A DNA stretch of 64,000 bases from Methanofollis sp. W23 (GTDB taxonomy: Archaea > Halobacteriota > Methanomicrobia > Methanomicrobiales > Methanofollaceae): positions 1,818,140-1,882,139 of the forward strand of contig NZ_JAGGMN010000001.1 of NCBI RefSeq assembly GCF_017875325.1, written 5' to 3'. Shown here in pieces: positions 35,801 through 44,099 of the stretch. The first letter of the stretch is position 1. Each line of letters begins with the position of its first letter. The notes below the pieces were generated by a model. That model saw only the letters and a program-made list of their open reading frames with translations. It did no database searches and was not told the DNA's origin. Made by a program: the position numbers and the translations under genes.

Positions 35801-38800
35801 GGGTGGTGTTCGTGTCGTCGACGAAGACGAAGGCGTCGGCGGGCGTGGCGTTGATCTGCACCGTCCCGCCGTACACGAGCGGGAGGGCGTCGGTGCCGAA
35901 GCCGGTGATGGTCAGCGCCTGGTCGCAGATGCCGTCAAAGTCGGCGTCCGCGCCCCATTCGGAGATGTTCTGGGCGGTGTCGTTGAGCCAGAGGTTGCCG
36001 CCGAGGTACGGCCCGCCCGCGATGGTGGTGCCGGGGGCGTAGGTGCCGTTGAGGACGGCGGTGGATCCGCGTGCATAGATGTTGGTGGGGTTGTCGAAGC
36101 GGCAGTTGGTGATGGTAGTGGCATCGCAGTCATAGAACAATGCCCCGCCGCCGCCGTCGTCTGCGGTGTTGCCGGTGAAGGTGGTGGCGGTGAGCGTAGC
36201 GGCATCGCAGTTGTAGATGTATGCCCCGCCGCCCCAGTGATCTGCGGTGTTGCCGGTGAAGGTGGCGTTGGTGAGCGTGGCGTTGTGGGAGTCCCAGAAG
36301 AATACGCCGCCACCCCTGTCTGCAGTGTTGCCGGTGAACTTCGTTCCCGCCACCAGGAAGTCGTTGACGTACCTGGCAGAGAGCGCACCGCCGGATATGG
36401 ATGTCCCTTTCACTTCGTTCCCGGTGAAGGTGCAGTCGGTGACAGTGAGGCGCTTCAGGGGGGTATTTTCATTTTTTCCGGCGGCGTTGATCCCGGCGCC
36501 GTACTTGTTGTTCAACCGGTTCCGTGAGATGTTGAGGTCGCGGAAGGTGGCGTTGTCGGCGGTGACGCTGAACGCCGACACGCCGGAGGTGCTGGTGATG
36601 AGCGGCTGGACGGGCGAACCTTCCCACCGCGTGACCGTCACATCTGATGCGTTGATGACGACCCCGCCCTCGTACGTATGCCCGGCCACGCCCCAGACAT
36701 GGACGGTGTCACCCGCGCCGAGGTCGGGGATATCAAGGAGACTGGTGAGGTTCTCGCCGCCGCCGACCTTCGAGACGTACCAGTCGGTCGGGTGTTCGAC
36801 ACTCTGGTTGAGGTCGAAGGAGAGAGGGTCGTTCTCGCCCGGGACGATGTCGACCTCCTTCACTTCAGAGGAGACCCCGTCCTTCTGCACAAAGACCGTG
36901 CGGTTCCCGACCCGGAGGTAGAAGGTGCGGTTCGCGGTGCGGGTGGTGTTGGTGTCGTCGACGAAGACGAAGACGTCGGCGGGGGTGGCGTTGATCTGCA
37001 CCGTGCCGCCGCCGCACTTCAGCGGGAGGGCGTCGGTGCCGAAGCCGGTGATGGTCAGGGTCTCGTCGCAGATGCCGTCAAAGTCGGCGTCCGCGCCCCA
37101 CTCGGAGATGTTCTGGGCGGGATCCTGGAGCCAGAGGTTGCCGCCGAGGTTCGGCCCGCCCGCGATGTTGGTGCCGGGGGCGTAGGTGCCGTTGAGGGCG
37201 GCGGCGGTGGAACTCTTTGCATAGATGTTGGTCGGGTTGTCGAAGCGGCAGTTGGTGATCGTGGCGTTGTAGAACTCTTCGAAGTATGCCCCGCCGCCGT
37301 CGGTCGCCGTGTTGCCGGTGAAGGTGGCGTTGGTGAGCGTGACGAAATCGGAGTCGAAGAACAATACCCCGCCGCCGTACACCGTGGCGTTGTTGTCGGT
37401 GAAGGGGGTGCCGGTGAGCATGGCGACATCGCAGGTATCGAAAAATGCCCCGCCGCCGTAGTTCGCACCGTTGTCGGTGAAGGTGGTGCCGGGGAGCGTG
37501 GCGTTCATGCACCCCGAGACGTATGCCCCACCGCCGCGGGTTGCGGTGTTGGAGGTGAATTTTGTGCCGGGGAGCGTGGCGGGATAGCAGTCGTAGAAGT
37601 ATGCCCCGCCGCCGTCATTGTCTGCGGTGTTGCCGGTGAAGGTGACGTTGGTGATCGTGGCGGCAGTGCAGTATAGGATGCATGCCCCGCCGCCGTCCTC
37701 GTCTGCGCGGTTGCCGGTGAACGTCGTCCCCTCCACCAGGAGGTCGTCGACGTACCGGGCATGGAGCGCACCGCCGCATGTAAATTGCCCGTTCACTTCG
37801 TTCCCGGCAAAGGTGCAGTCGGTGATGGTGAGGCGCTTCAGGTGGTTTCCTGGATTCCCGACGACGTTGATCCCGGCGCCGTTGCCGTTCAACTGGTTCC
37901 GTGAGATGTTGAGGTCGCGGAACGTGGCGTTGTCCGCCTTCACGGTGAGGGTGAAGGCCGACGTGGTGTTGCTGGCGCTGGTGATGAGCGGCTGCACCGG
38001 CGAGCCTTCCCACCGCGTGACCGTCACATCTGATGCGTTGATGACGACCCCGCCCTCGTACGTATGCCCGGCCACGCCCCAGACATGGACGGTGTCGCCC
38101 GCACCGAGGTCGGTGATCTCTAGGAGACTGGTGAGGTTCTCGTCACCCCTGATCGTCGAGACGTACCAGTCCATCGGATGGTTGATCTCTCTGAGATCGA
38201 AGGTGAGGGGGTCGTTCTCGCCGGCGGTGACGTTGACGTCCTGCTCACCGGTGAAGAAACCCTCCTTCTGCACCGAGACCGTGTGGTTCCCGACCGGGAG
38301 GTAGAAGGTGCGGTTCGCGGTGCGGGTGGTGTTGGTGTCGTCGACGAAGACGAAGGCGCCGTCGGCGGAAGGCGTGGCGTTGATCTGCACCGTCCCGCCG
38401 CCGCACTTCAGCGGGAGGTGGTCGGTGCCGAAGTAGGTGGTGAAGCCGGTGATGGTCAGGTTCTCGTCGCAGATGCCGTCGAAGTCGGCGTCCGCGCCCC
38501 ACTCCGAGATGTTATGGGCGGGATCCTGGAGCCAGAGGTTGCCGCCGAGGTACGGCCCGCCCGCGATGTTGGTGCCAGGAGTACGGGTGGTGTTGAAGAC
38601 GGCGTCGGAATTATACATATAGAGATTTATGGGGTTGTCGAAGCGGCAGTTGGTGACGGTGGCGGCATTGCAGGAATTGAAAAGTACCCCGCCGCCATTC
38701 TTGTTGGCGGTGTTGTCGGTGAAGATGGTGCCGGTGAGCGTGGCGGCATCGCAGCCGTAGAAATATGCGCCGCCGCCGTACTCCGTGGCGTTGTTGTCGG

Positions 38801-40553
38801 TGAAGGTGGTGCCGGTGAGCGCGGCGTTCGGGGAACTCATGAAGTATGCCCCGCCGCCGTTGGCCGCGGTGTTGTCGGTGAAGGTGGCGTTGGTGAGCAC
38901 GGCATCACGGGAACCGCTGAATCCGACGCCGCCACCATTTGACGCATGGTTCCTGGTGAAGGTGGTGTCGGCGAGCGTGGCGGCATTGCAGTTCTCGAAG
39001 TATGCGCCGCCGTACCTGTCTGCGTTGTTGCCGGTGAAGGTGGTGCCGGGGAGCGTGGCGGCATCGCACCGCCCGAAGTACGCCCCGCCGCCGTACCTGT
39101 CTGCGTTGTTGCCGGTGAAGGTGGTGCCGGGGAGCGTGGGATTCTGGCATTTATCGAAGTATGCCCCGCCGCCGAACTCCGTGGCGTTGTTGTCGGTGAA
39201 GGTGGTGCCGGTGAGCGAGGGGTTGTTGGAACTCATGAAGTATGCCCCGCCGCCGTTGTGTGCGGTGTTGTCGGTGAAGGTGGCGTTGGTGAGCACGGCA
39301 TCATGGGAACCGCTGAATCCGACGCCGCCACCGTAATCTGCATCATTCCTGGTGAAGGTGGTGTCGGCGAGCGTGGCGGCCTCGCAATTCACGAGATACG
39401 CACCGCCGCCGTAATCTGCATCATTCTCGGTGAAGGTGACGCCGGTGAGCGTGGTATTATCGCACTCGTAGAACCCGACGCCGCCGCCATTTGTCGCATG
39501 ATTCCTGGTGAAGGTGGTGTTGGCGAGCGTGATGTTGCGACAGTACCCGAACGACGCCCCGCCATTGTAGGGCCAGGCAGTGTTGTTGGTGAACGTCGTC
39601 CCCTCTATCAAGAGGTCGTCGATGTACTGACCACGGAGCGCACCGCCGGCATTTTCACCCGCACCGCTCACCTTGTTCCCGACAAAGGTGCAGTTCGTGA
39701 TGGTGAGGCGCTTCAGGTGGTTATTATCATTTTCTCCGACGGCGTTGATAGCGGCGCCGTTCCCGTTAAACTGGTTATCAGAGATGTTGAGGTCGAAGAA
39801 CGTGGCGTTGTCCGCCTTCACGGTGAACGCCGGGGCGGTGGTGCGGGCGCTGGTGATGAGCGGCTGGACGGGCGAACCTTCCCAGCGTTTCACGGTGACG
39901 TCGGGAGCGTTGATGACGGTCCCGCCCTCGTACGTATGCCCGGCCGCGCCCCAGACATGGACGGTGTCGCCCGCGCCGAGGTCGGGGATATCAAGGAGAC
40001 GGGTGACATTTGTATACCCCTGGGGGTTGCCGGTGCCCGGCACCGGGGAGACGTACCAGTCCCTCGGGTGAGTGCCCGCAGGGGGGTCAGGGGGGTCGGC
40101 CATGACGACCGGTGGCGGGGCGGTGACGTGCTCCTCCGCGACGATCTCGACCGAAGAGGCGTTCGTGACGGACGCACTCTCGTTGACCGCAGTGAGGCCG
40201 ACGACGTGGGTGCCGGGCGTGTGGAACGTGTGGGTGAAGATCGATTCGTTCTCGTCGGCCGCGACGACGCCGTCGACCGTCCACTCCCAGAGGTCGACCG
40301 CGAGGCCCGCGGCCGCGCCGGTGAACCTGACCGTGAGCGGCACCGGGCCGGCGGGCGGTTCGGCGGCGAGCGCGAGGGTGAACGCCGGAGCCGAGGTGTT
40401 CGTGATGTTCGCAGGCAGTTCAGGTGGCGCACGAGTTTCAAGCGGCCCTGCGTCTTTTTCGCCGCCGGCGACCGGCAGGACAAAACAGATCAGGACAGTG
40501 AGTAGAACGATGAAAAGAGTTACATTTTTCCGGGAGGGGGGATTTTTGTTCAT
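29862..40553 (-). CDS. Giant modular surface protein: beta-helix/PEGA repeats, PKD domains, C-terminal anchor
   Basis: 3,563 residues from ATG 40553, behind GGAGGT. A signal peptide (about 1-31, LFIVLLTVLICFVLPVAGG) is followed by a PKD-like domain (about 52-135). Six modules then begin near residues 166, 794, 1254, 1634, 2131 and 2543. Each opens with DWYVS...GDTVHVWGVAGHTYEGG, runs through parallel beta-helix repeats of the kind FTGNTA..GGGAYF, ends with NLWL...WGADADFDGICD, and carries a PEGA-like VQINATP..AFVFVDDTNTTR. Three PKD domains (about 3100-3335), a PGF-pre-PGF-like domain (about 3375-3502) and a final membrane helix with RRR complete it. It is expected on the cell surface, probably in adhesion or envelope structure. 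Many N-x-T sites suggest heavy glycosylation. Confidence 0.93.
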   Translation of the reverse strand: MNKNPPSRKNVTLFIVLLTVLICFVLPVAGGEKDAGPLETRAPPELPANITNTSAPAFTLALAAEPPAGPVPLTVRFTGAAAGLAVDLWEWTVDGVVAADENESIFTHTFHTPGTHVVGLTAVNESASVTNASSVEIVAEEHVTAPPPVVMADPPDPPAGTHPRDWYVSPVPGTGNPQGYTNVTRLLDIPDLGAGDTVHVWGAAGHTYEGGTVINAPDVTVKRWEGSPVQPLITSARTTAPAFTVKADNATFFDLNISDNQFNGNGAAINAVGENDNNHLKRLTITNCTFVGNKVSGAGENAGGALRGQYIDDLLIEGTTFTNNTAWPYNGGASFGYCRNITLANTTFTRNHATNGGGVGFYECDNTTLTGVTFTENDADYGGGAYLVNCEAATLADTTFTRNDADYGGGVGFSGSHDAVLTNATFTDNTAHNGGGAYFMSSNNPSLTGTTFTDNNATEFGGGAYFDKCQNPTLPGTTFTGNNADRYGGGAYFGRCDAATLPGTTFTGNNADRYGGAYFENCNAATLADTTFTRNHASNGGGVGFSGSRDAVLTNATFTDNTAANGGGAYFMSSPNAALTGTTFTDNNATEYGGGAYFYGCDAATLTGTIFTDNTANKNGGGVLFNSCNAATVTNCRFDNPINLYMYNSDAVFNTTRTPGTNIAGGPYLGGNLWLQDPAHNISEWGADADFDGICDENLTITGFTTYFGTDHLPLKCGGGTVQINATPSADGAFVFVDDTNTTRTANRTFYLPVGNHTVSVQKEGFFTGEQDVNVTAGENDPLTFDLREINHPMDWYVSTIRGDENLTSLLEITDLGAGDTVHVWGVAGHTYEGGVVINASDVTVTRWEGSPVQPLITSASNTTSAFTLTVKADNATFRDLNISRNQLNGNGAGINVVGNPGNHLKRLTITDCTFAGNEVNGQFTCGGALHARYVDDLLVEGTTFTGNRADEDGGGACILYCTAATITNVTFTGNTADNDGGGAYFYDCYPATLPGTKFTSNTATRGGGAYVSGCMNATLPGTTFTDNGANYGGGAFFDTCDVAMLTGTPFTDNNATVYGGGVLFFDSDFVTLTNATFTGNTATDGGGAYFEEFYNATITNCRFDNPTNIYAKSSTAAALNGTYAPGTNIAGGPNLGGNLWLQDPAQNISEWGADADFDGICDETLTITGFGTDALPLKCGGGTVQINATPADVFVFVDDTNTTRTANRTFYLRVGNRTVFVQKDGVSSEVKEVDIVPGENDPLSFDLNQSVEHPTDWYVSKVGGGENLTSLLDIPDLGAGDTVHVWGVAGHTYEGGVVINASDVTVTRWEGSPVQPLITSTSGVSAFSVTADNATFRDLNISRNRLNNKYGAGINAAGKNENTPLKRLTVTDCTFTGNEVKGTSISGGALSARYVNDFLVAGTKFTGNTADRGGGVFFWDSHNATLTNATFTGNTADHWGGGAYIYNCDAATLTATTFTGNTADDGGGGALFYDCDATTITNCRFDNPTNIYARGSTAVLNGTYAPGTTIAGGPYLGGNLWLNDTAQNISEWGADADFDGICDQALTITGFGTDALPLVYGGTVQINATPADAFVFVDDTNTTRTANRTFYLKVGGHTVSVQKDGVSSEVKEVAIVPGENDPLTFALREPVEHPTDWYVSKVGGDENLTSLLEIPDLGAGDTVHVWGVAGHTYEGGVVINASNVTVKRWEGSPVQPLITSASTTAPAFSVNADNTTFLDLNISRNRLDFDRSSGAGINAVGTYDDPLQRLTITNCTFTGNAVNGTGTEGGALYARFVADLLVEGTTFADNTADYGGGACIRYCTAATLPGTTLADNTAQFGGGLFVQATDNLLVEGTGFTGNTAEFGGGASIENCNAATFTDITLADNSATYNGGGADFMGSDGVTLTNATVTGNTAESGCGGGACFDNCQNPTFTGTTLAGNTARYGGGAYFGMCTNALLTGTALTGNTATDGGGGAYFYDSTNATLTNCRFDNPTNIYAYDSTAAALNGTYAPGTTIAGGPFLGGNLWLNDTAQNISEWGTDADFDGICDENLTINNSDNSLFGTDHLPLIYGGTVQINATPSADGAFVFVDDTNTTRTANRTFYLRVGNHTVSVQKDGVSSATKRVTIAPGENDPLSFDLNQSVEHPTDWYVSKVGGDENLTSLLDIPDLGEGDTVHVWGVAGHTYEGGVVINASNVTVTRWEGSPVQPLITSAPYTAPAFTVNADNTTFLDLNISRNRLRSNYDDGAGINARGAYESHLKRLAITNCTFTGNAVEGKNAHGGALYAEFVDDILVEGATFTGNTAKDGCGGGAYFVSCTAPTLASTSFNNNAADRFGGGAHFFWCTNALLTTTTFTDNTATDGGGGAYFYDSTNATLTTTTLTGNTATNGGGASFRDSKNATVTNCRFDNPTNIYAKSSTAAALNGTYAPGTNIAGGPNLGGNLWLNDTAQNISEWGADADFDGICDETLTITGFGTDALPLIYGGTVQINATPSDAFVFVDDTNTTRTANRTFYLPVGNRTVFVQKDGVSSEVKEVAIVPGENDPLSFTLTEPVEHPTDWYISKVVGGENLTSLLDIPDLGAGDTVHIWGVAGHAYDSGTVIDAPNVTVKRWEGSPVQPLITNISGTTPAFSVTADNATFRDLNISRNQLNGKGAAINASGAYESHLQHLTIADCTFDGNMADQAGGALSAWYVDDLLVEGAVFTDNTASNHGGGAYFNNCQNPTLTTTAFANNSATYNGGGAEFYSCEDAALTAITFINNTAPYGGGACFWYSEDATLTNTTFTDNKASQYGGGAFFIFSINAVYTNTTFADNKAGQYGGGAFIYICDAATLTGTALTGNNATEFGGGAFIYKSRNATLTGTALTGNTADEGGGAYFMSSPNATLTNATFTGNTADEGGGAYFMSSPNATLTTTALTGNTADEGGGGAYFNESHNATIVNCRLDNPTNIYAYESTAAALNGTYAPGTTIAGGPYLGGNLWLNGTDQNLSEWGADVDCDGICDETLTITGFGTDELPLVDGGNRGTALIRASAYGGFVYVDGVNTTRTADSFAPVPRAVVRADDPTPPSDAFFIPAGTHTIEIVGPMTYGRASVDLLAGTTERVTVEVNEVDIEGYAAPRQGPAPLNVSFDTECTDPWPDRLVWTFGDGDESNPCPGPSHVYEKAGTYTATLTAAWGETSDLVTLVRTVEIVVGMSEPLLILSATEGNAPFTLDVNVSSGGTPERWDLDLGDGRQVNGTSPAEINRSVTYDTPGTYPITLTVSTGEVTNATTRTVTVLAPPVAAFDLSPREGNAPLDVGFTDTSTGDITAWSWDFGDGATSTDPSPTHRYERGGTYTVQLTVSNAYGSSTAEQSVVVSTPGPGGRSSPSSGGGSTTSAGSAGTILAGDTASLVLHDSAIYEVRVTAAETIPKVMVTIGKTARPSGVEAPAGTVYEYDEVTLYHTTEDAIEGALLLFKVPKTWLEEHGLTPADVVLYRYHDDEWQALPNEVVREDETFWHFSAKSAGFSLFAIGGDPSPVETPVMTPGAPVETPAPITPSPPAAGPTPAGTEPPFLMMVLVVAAAVALFVVGMVVWRRR

Positions 40554-40650
40554 TTCAGACCTCCTCAAGAACCAAACGCGAGCCTCATCAGGTATGAGGC
40601 AAGGAAGTTCCTGTCGAAGCGTTAAGATTCGCGAAATTTAATTCTATGAC

Positions 40651-40660
40651 ATTTATAACT
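40651..40660 (-). promoter_or_regulatory. TATA box of the giant surface-protein gene
   Basis: AGTTATAAAT on the minus strand, about 100 bases before ATG 40553, followed by a CGCGAATCT block. Spacing, block and ribosome-binding site all match those upstream of the paralogue at 42606. Confidence 0.55.
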
Positions 40661-40799
40661 TTTTATTTTAGCTCAGATCCTTCAAGAGAAATCGGAATGA
40701 GCAAAAATTCATTCAGATTGGCGCAATAGACATTCAAGAATGTCAGAGATAATTGAAATGATAAAAAAGGGATGAGGATGGCTAAATATCCGTCAACCC

Positions 40800-41005
40800 C
40801 ATCGAGCACCTGTCATGAAGAGGGGGGGGGGCGAGACGACAATCACCCCTCAGAGAAAAGTGCGGGATCTCCACCAGGCCCTCGCTTCAGCGCCCCACTG
40901 CCTGTCGCCACCGCGAGGGGGGGTCATCAACCCCCATAGGAGGCTTTGAAGGGCCAGGGGCCTGCCAGAGCGCGGTACCCCCCTGCCCCTTCTGTGCCCT
41001 CCACC
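40800..41005. repeat. Palindromic repeats between the two surface-protein genes
   Basis: Contains CATGAAGAGGGGGGGG and CCACCGCGAGGGGGGGTCATC with partial inverted complements. No gene is supported in 40554-41007 apart from promoter elements. Confidence 0.4.
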
Positions 41006-41007
41006 GC

Positions 41008-42606
41008 TCAGGGTGCGGAGACCAGCGGGAGATAATCGGTGCCAAAGCCGTCGATGGCCAGCGGCAGGTCGCAGATCCCGTCGCCGTCGGCGTCGATGCC
41101 CCACTCAGAGATGTTCTGGGCGGGGTCACGCAGCCAGAGGTTGCCGCCGAGGTACGGTCCTCCGGCGATGTTCGTGCCGGGGGTGCGGGTGGTGTTGAGG
41201 ACGCCGGCAGAGGTCTCTGCATAGAGGTTGGTGGGGTTGTCGAGGCGGCAGTCGGCGAGCATGACGTCTGTACACTCCTCAAAGCCTGCCCCGCCGCCGG
41301 CCTCCCTGGCGGTGTTGTTGGTAAAGGTAGTAGAGGTGATGAGGACAGGGGCATCGCACCATCTGAAGTACGCCCCGCCGCCGAGTTGTGCGGTGTTGTC
41401 GATGAAGGAAGTGGTGGTGACTGTGGCATTTTCGCACCCCGCAAAGTAGATCCCGCCACCGTATCGTGCGCTGTTGGCGGTGAAGGTGGTGGCGGCGACC
41501 GTGACATTCTCGCAGAAGGAGAAGTCCACCCCGCCGCCGTACCACTTTGTTGCTGTGTTGCCGGTGACGGTGGTGCCGGTGAGTGTGGTGTTATGGCATT
41601 TCCAGAAGCGTGCCCCTCCAGCGGACCCCCATGCCTCGTTGCCGGTGAAGGAGGTGTCGGTGAGGGCGAGGGCATCGCAGTCCTCGAATTCTGCCCCACC
41701 GCAGTTCGAAAGTGCCTCGTTGTCGATGAAGACGGTGTCGGTGAAGGTGGCGGCATCGCAGTGCTCAAAGCGCGCCCCGCCAGCGCACCCCCACACGTAG
41801 TTGTCGAAGAATGTGACGTTGGTAAACGCCGCGTTCCTCGACTCATTGAAGTATGCCCCGCCGCCATAGGGGGCCATTGCACGGTTGGAGATGAAACCGG
41901 TGTCGGTGAACGTGGCGTTCTCGCATCTCCATATGTATACCCCGCCGCCAGGCCCCCCTGCTACGAAGTTGCCGCGGAATGCCGTCCTCTCCACCTGGAG
42001 GTCGTCGACGTACTCGGTGTAGAGCGCACCGCCGCGTGTAGTGTTCCCTTCAACGGCGTTCCCGGCAAAAGTGCAGTCGATGATGGTGAGGCCCCTCAGA
42101 GGGGCCCCAGGATCTCCGGCGGCATTGATCCCGGCACCGCGGCTATTATCATAATTCAACCGGTTCCCCGAGATGTCGAGGTCGAGGAAGGTGGCGTGGT
42201 CGGCGGTGACGGTGAACGCTGGCGTGGTGTTGCCAGCGCTGGTGACGAGCGGTTGGACGGGCGATCCCTCCCAGCGTGTGACGGTGACGTCGGGTGCGTC
42301 GATGGCGATCCCGCCGTCGTAGGTGTGGTTCTCCACGCCCCAGAGATGGATGGTGTCGCCTGCGCCGATCTCAGGGATCTCATGGAGAGTGGTGTAGTTC
42401 CCGGTGCCGGTCGCAGAGATATACCAGTCTCTCGGGTGCGTGAAGTTCTCAAGCGGCAGGGGTGACGGACATGCCTCAGGCGAATACGTCTCAGGCGGCC
42501 CTGCGCCCTCTTCGCCGGCGGCGACCGGATGGACAAGAATGATCAGGGCGGCGAGCAGAACAAGAGAAATCACTCCTTTTTTTCCAGAAGAAAGGACCGT
42601 ATTCAT
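41008..42606 (-). CDS. Secreted beta-helix protein, one-module paralogue of the giant surface protein
   Basis: 532 residues from ATG 42606. A signal peptide (SLVLLAALIILVHPVAAG) is followed by one module opening HPRDWYISATGTGNYTTL, then GDTIHLWGVENHTYDGG, about nine beta-helix coils and the same closing NLWLRDPAQNISEWG. It stops at DYLPLVSAP, without PEGA, PKD or membrane anchor, so it is probably released or held non-covalently. The SD and spacing (GAGGAGGTCTGAA-ATG) are the same as for the giant gene. An upstream frame extension to 42984 is low-complexity and excluded. Confidence 0.9.
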   Translation of the reverse strand: MNTVLSSGKKGVISLVLLAALIILVHPVAAGEEGAGPPETYSPEACPSPLPLENFTHPRDWYISATGTGNYTTLHEIPEIGAGDTIHLWGVENHTYDGGIAIDAPDVTVTRWEGSPVQPLVTSAGNTTPAFTVTADHATFLDLDISGNRLNYDNSRGAGINAAGDPGAPLRGLTIIDCTFAGNAVEGNTTRGGALYTEYVDDLQVERTAFRGNFVAGGPGGGVYIWRCENATFTDTGFISNRAMAPYGGGAYFNESRNAAFTNVTFFDNYVWGCAGGARFEHCDAATFTDTVFIDNEALSNCGGAEFEDCDALALTDTSFTGNEAWGSAGGARFWKCHNTTLTGTTVTGNTATKWYGGGVDFSFCENVTVAATTFTANSARYGGGIYFAGCENATVTTTSFIDNTAQLGGGAYFRWCDAPVLITSTTFTNNTAREAGGGAGFEECTDVMLADCRLDNPTNLYAETSAGVLNTTRTPGTNIAGGPYLGGNLWLRDPAQNISEWGIDADGDGICDLPLAIDGFGTDYLPLVSAP

Positions 42607-42700
42607 TTCAGACCTCCTCGACAACTGAAAACCAGCGTCGCCAGGGATGGCGGGGACGCCGTTCCCGTCGATATGGTGAGATTCGCGGAAATGGATTTTG

Positions 42701-42712
42701 ATATTTATATAT
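42701..42712 (-). promoter_or_regulatory. TATA box of the one-module surface-protein gene
   Basis: ATATATAAATAT on the minus strand, about 100 bases before ATG 42606, followed by CCGCGAATCTC as in the paralogous promoter at 40651. Confidence 0.55.
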
Positions 42713-42829
42713 TTTTTTGATTTTCGTCGGGCCGTCATGACAGGATCAGAGAGCGCATTGATCTCCTGGTATCGGGCCTGAAGAGATTCACGGGCGTCGA
42801 TGGCCATGGAATGAACGGCATGCGAGGGG

Positions 42830-43600
42830 AGAGGCCCGGGCACCCTCACCAGGTCCATCCTCCTCCTACCCCTGCACCGTCCTGGGGGATCACGGGGCCT
42901 CCCGGCCCCCTGATCCCCTCTCATGGCGAATGGAGGGAGCGGCAGACCCCCGGAACACCAGAGCGTGTCCCGCACCAGGTCCACCTCTCAACCACCCCCG
43001 ACCTATCGCCACGCCGGGGGAGCGGGGGCACTCGTCCCCCGGCGAGAGACAGCGACACACTTCTCGTGAAGATTGAAGCAGAAGGCACACGCTTGATCCA
43101 GAATAGACGAACTCCATCTGATCCAACTTCAGCGATTCCCCACCACTCGCCATTCGCCGGGGGTCCGGGGGCGGCAGTCCCCCGGCGGAGACGGCGACAC
43201 ACTCCGAAAAGATCCAAACGGCACGACCCCCACCCCGTTCAAATCAGCCACCATTCACCAGGCCCATCCTCCTCTTCCCCTTCACCGTCCTGGGGGATCA
43301 CGGGGCCTCCCGGCCCCCTGATCCCCTCTCATGGCGAATGGAGGGCGCGGCAGTCCCCCGGAACACCAGAGCGTGTCCTTCACCACACCTCTCAACCATC
43401 TCCGACCTATCGCCACGCCGGGGGTCCGGGGACGGCACGTCCCCCTGCGGAGGCGGCGACACACCCCGAAAAGATCCAAACGGCATGAACTCCACCCCGT
43501 TCAAATCAGCCGACCCCCACCAGACCACCACCCAGGGAAGAGCCCCCATGATCATCTCACGAGCCGACCGTTCATGAGAGCCCGATGAAGAATGCCATCC
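42830..43600. repeat. Repeat mosaic with two copies of a roughly 93-base unit
   Basis: A unit of about 93 bases (CCTGGGGGATCACGGGGCC, CTCTCATGGCGAATGGAGG, CCGGAACACCAGAGCGTGTCC) lies at 42878-42971 and 43286-43378, and a third copy at 44579-44671. Between them are palindromic cores near 43012, 43157 and 43421. No genes are seen. Confidence 0.8.
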
Positions 43601-43620
43601 CCTCGCCCGCCACACCCGCA

Positions 43621-43630
43621 CGTATATATC
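43621..43630 (+). promoter_or_regulatory. TATA box of hicBA
   Basis: CGTATATATC about 26 bases before the hicB ATG. The short leader also has GGAGTGA. Confidence 0.5.
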
Positions 43631-43651
43631 CGCCGGCGAGGAGTGAGAAGT

Positions 43652-43855
43652 ATGAAACTGCGTGTCGTGTTGGAACCGAGCGACGAAGGGGGATATACGA
43701 TCTATGTCCCCGGTCTTCCGGGGTGTATCAGCGAGGGCGACACCAGGGAAGACGCACTCCGCAATATCAGGGAGGCGATTGACCTCTACCTGGAGACGGT
43801 CGAGGACGACTGTGTCCTGAGCGAGAATGCCGAGCAGATCGAGATCGCGGTATGA
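43652..43855 (+). CDS. hicB: HicB-family antitoxin
   Basis: 67 residues: KLRVVLEPSDEGGYTIYVPG, LPGCISEGDTREDALRNI and the ending SENAEQIEIAV. This is the short HicB form without a C-terminal DNA-binding domain. It would neutralise HicA, encoded directly after with a 4-base ATGA overlap. Order here is antitoxin first, unlike the classic hicA-hicB order but common for this short form. Its closest visible relative is the lone HicB at 29480. Confidence 0.9.
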   Translation: MKLRVVLEPSDEGGYTIYVPGLPGCISEGDTREDALRNIREAIDLYLETVEDDCVLSENAEQIEIAV

Positions 43856-44085
43856 ACAAAGTGCCGGTCCTCAATTATGACAGAATCATCACCGCCCTCC
43901 AGAGGGACGGATGGGTGGTGGTCCGCCAGCGGGGCGCTCATATCCGCCTGCACAAGCATCTCCCTGACACGACCCTGAAACTGACCGTCCCGGCGCACAC
44001 CCCGGTGAAACGTTCCACCCTCTCACATATTTTAAAACAGGCCGACATGTCGGTCGAAAAACTGAACTCACTCCTCTCGGATTGA
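43852..44085 (+). CDS. hicA: HicA-family mRNA interferase toxin
   Basis: 77 residues with the double-stranded RNA-binding-like HicA fold: LNYDRIITALQRDGWVVVRQ, then the catalytic His in RGAHIRLHK, and VPAHTPVKRSTLSHILKQA. HicA cleaves mRNA and tmRNA without ribosomes in studied systems. The usual G-S-H is G-A-H here, keeping the histidine. Translation is coupled to hicB. Confidence 0.9.
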   Translation: MNKVPVLNYDRIITALQRDGWVVVRQRGAHIRLHKHLPDTTLKLTVPAHTPVKRSTLSHILKQADMSVEKLNSLLSD

Positions 44086-44099
44086 TGCTCTCGGATTGA

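Noticed and set aside
31119-40505. Several 300-520-residue plus-strand frames opposite the giant surface gene
   Set aside because: They consist of Val/Gly/Glu repeats that mirror the antisense of the beta-helix repeats. Signal peptide, domains and anchor support the minus strand.
42607-42984. N-terminal extension of the one-module surface protein
   Set aside because: It would put the signal peptide internal and crosses the TATA box and repeats; a good ribbon-like SD lies right before ATG 42606.
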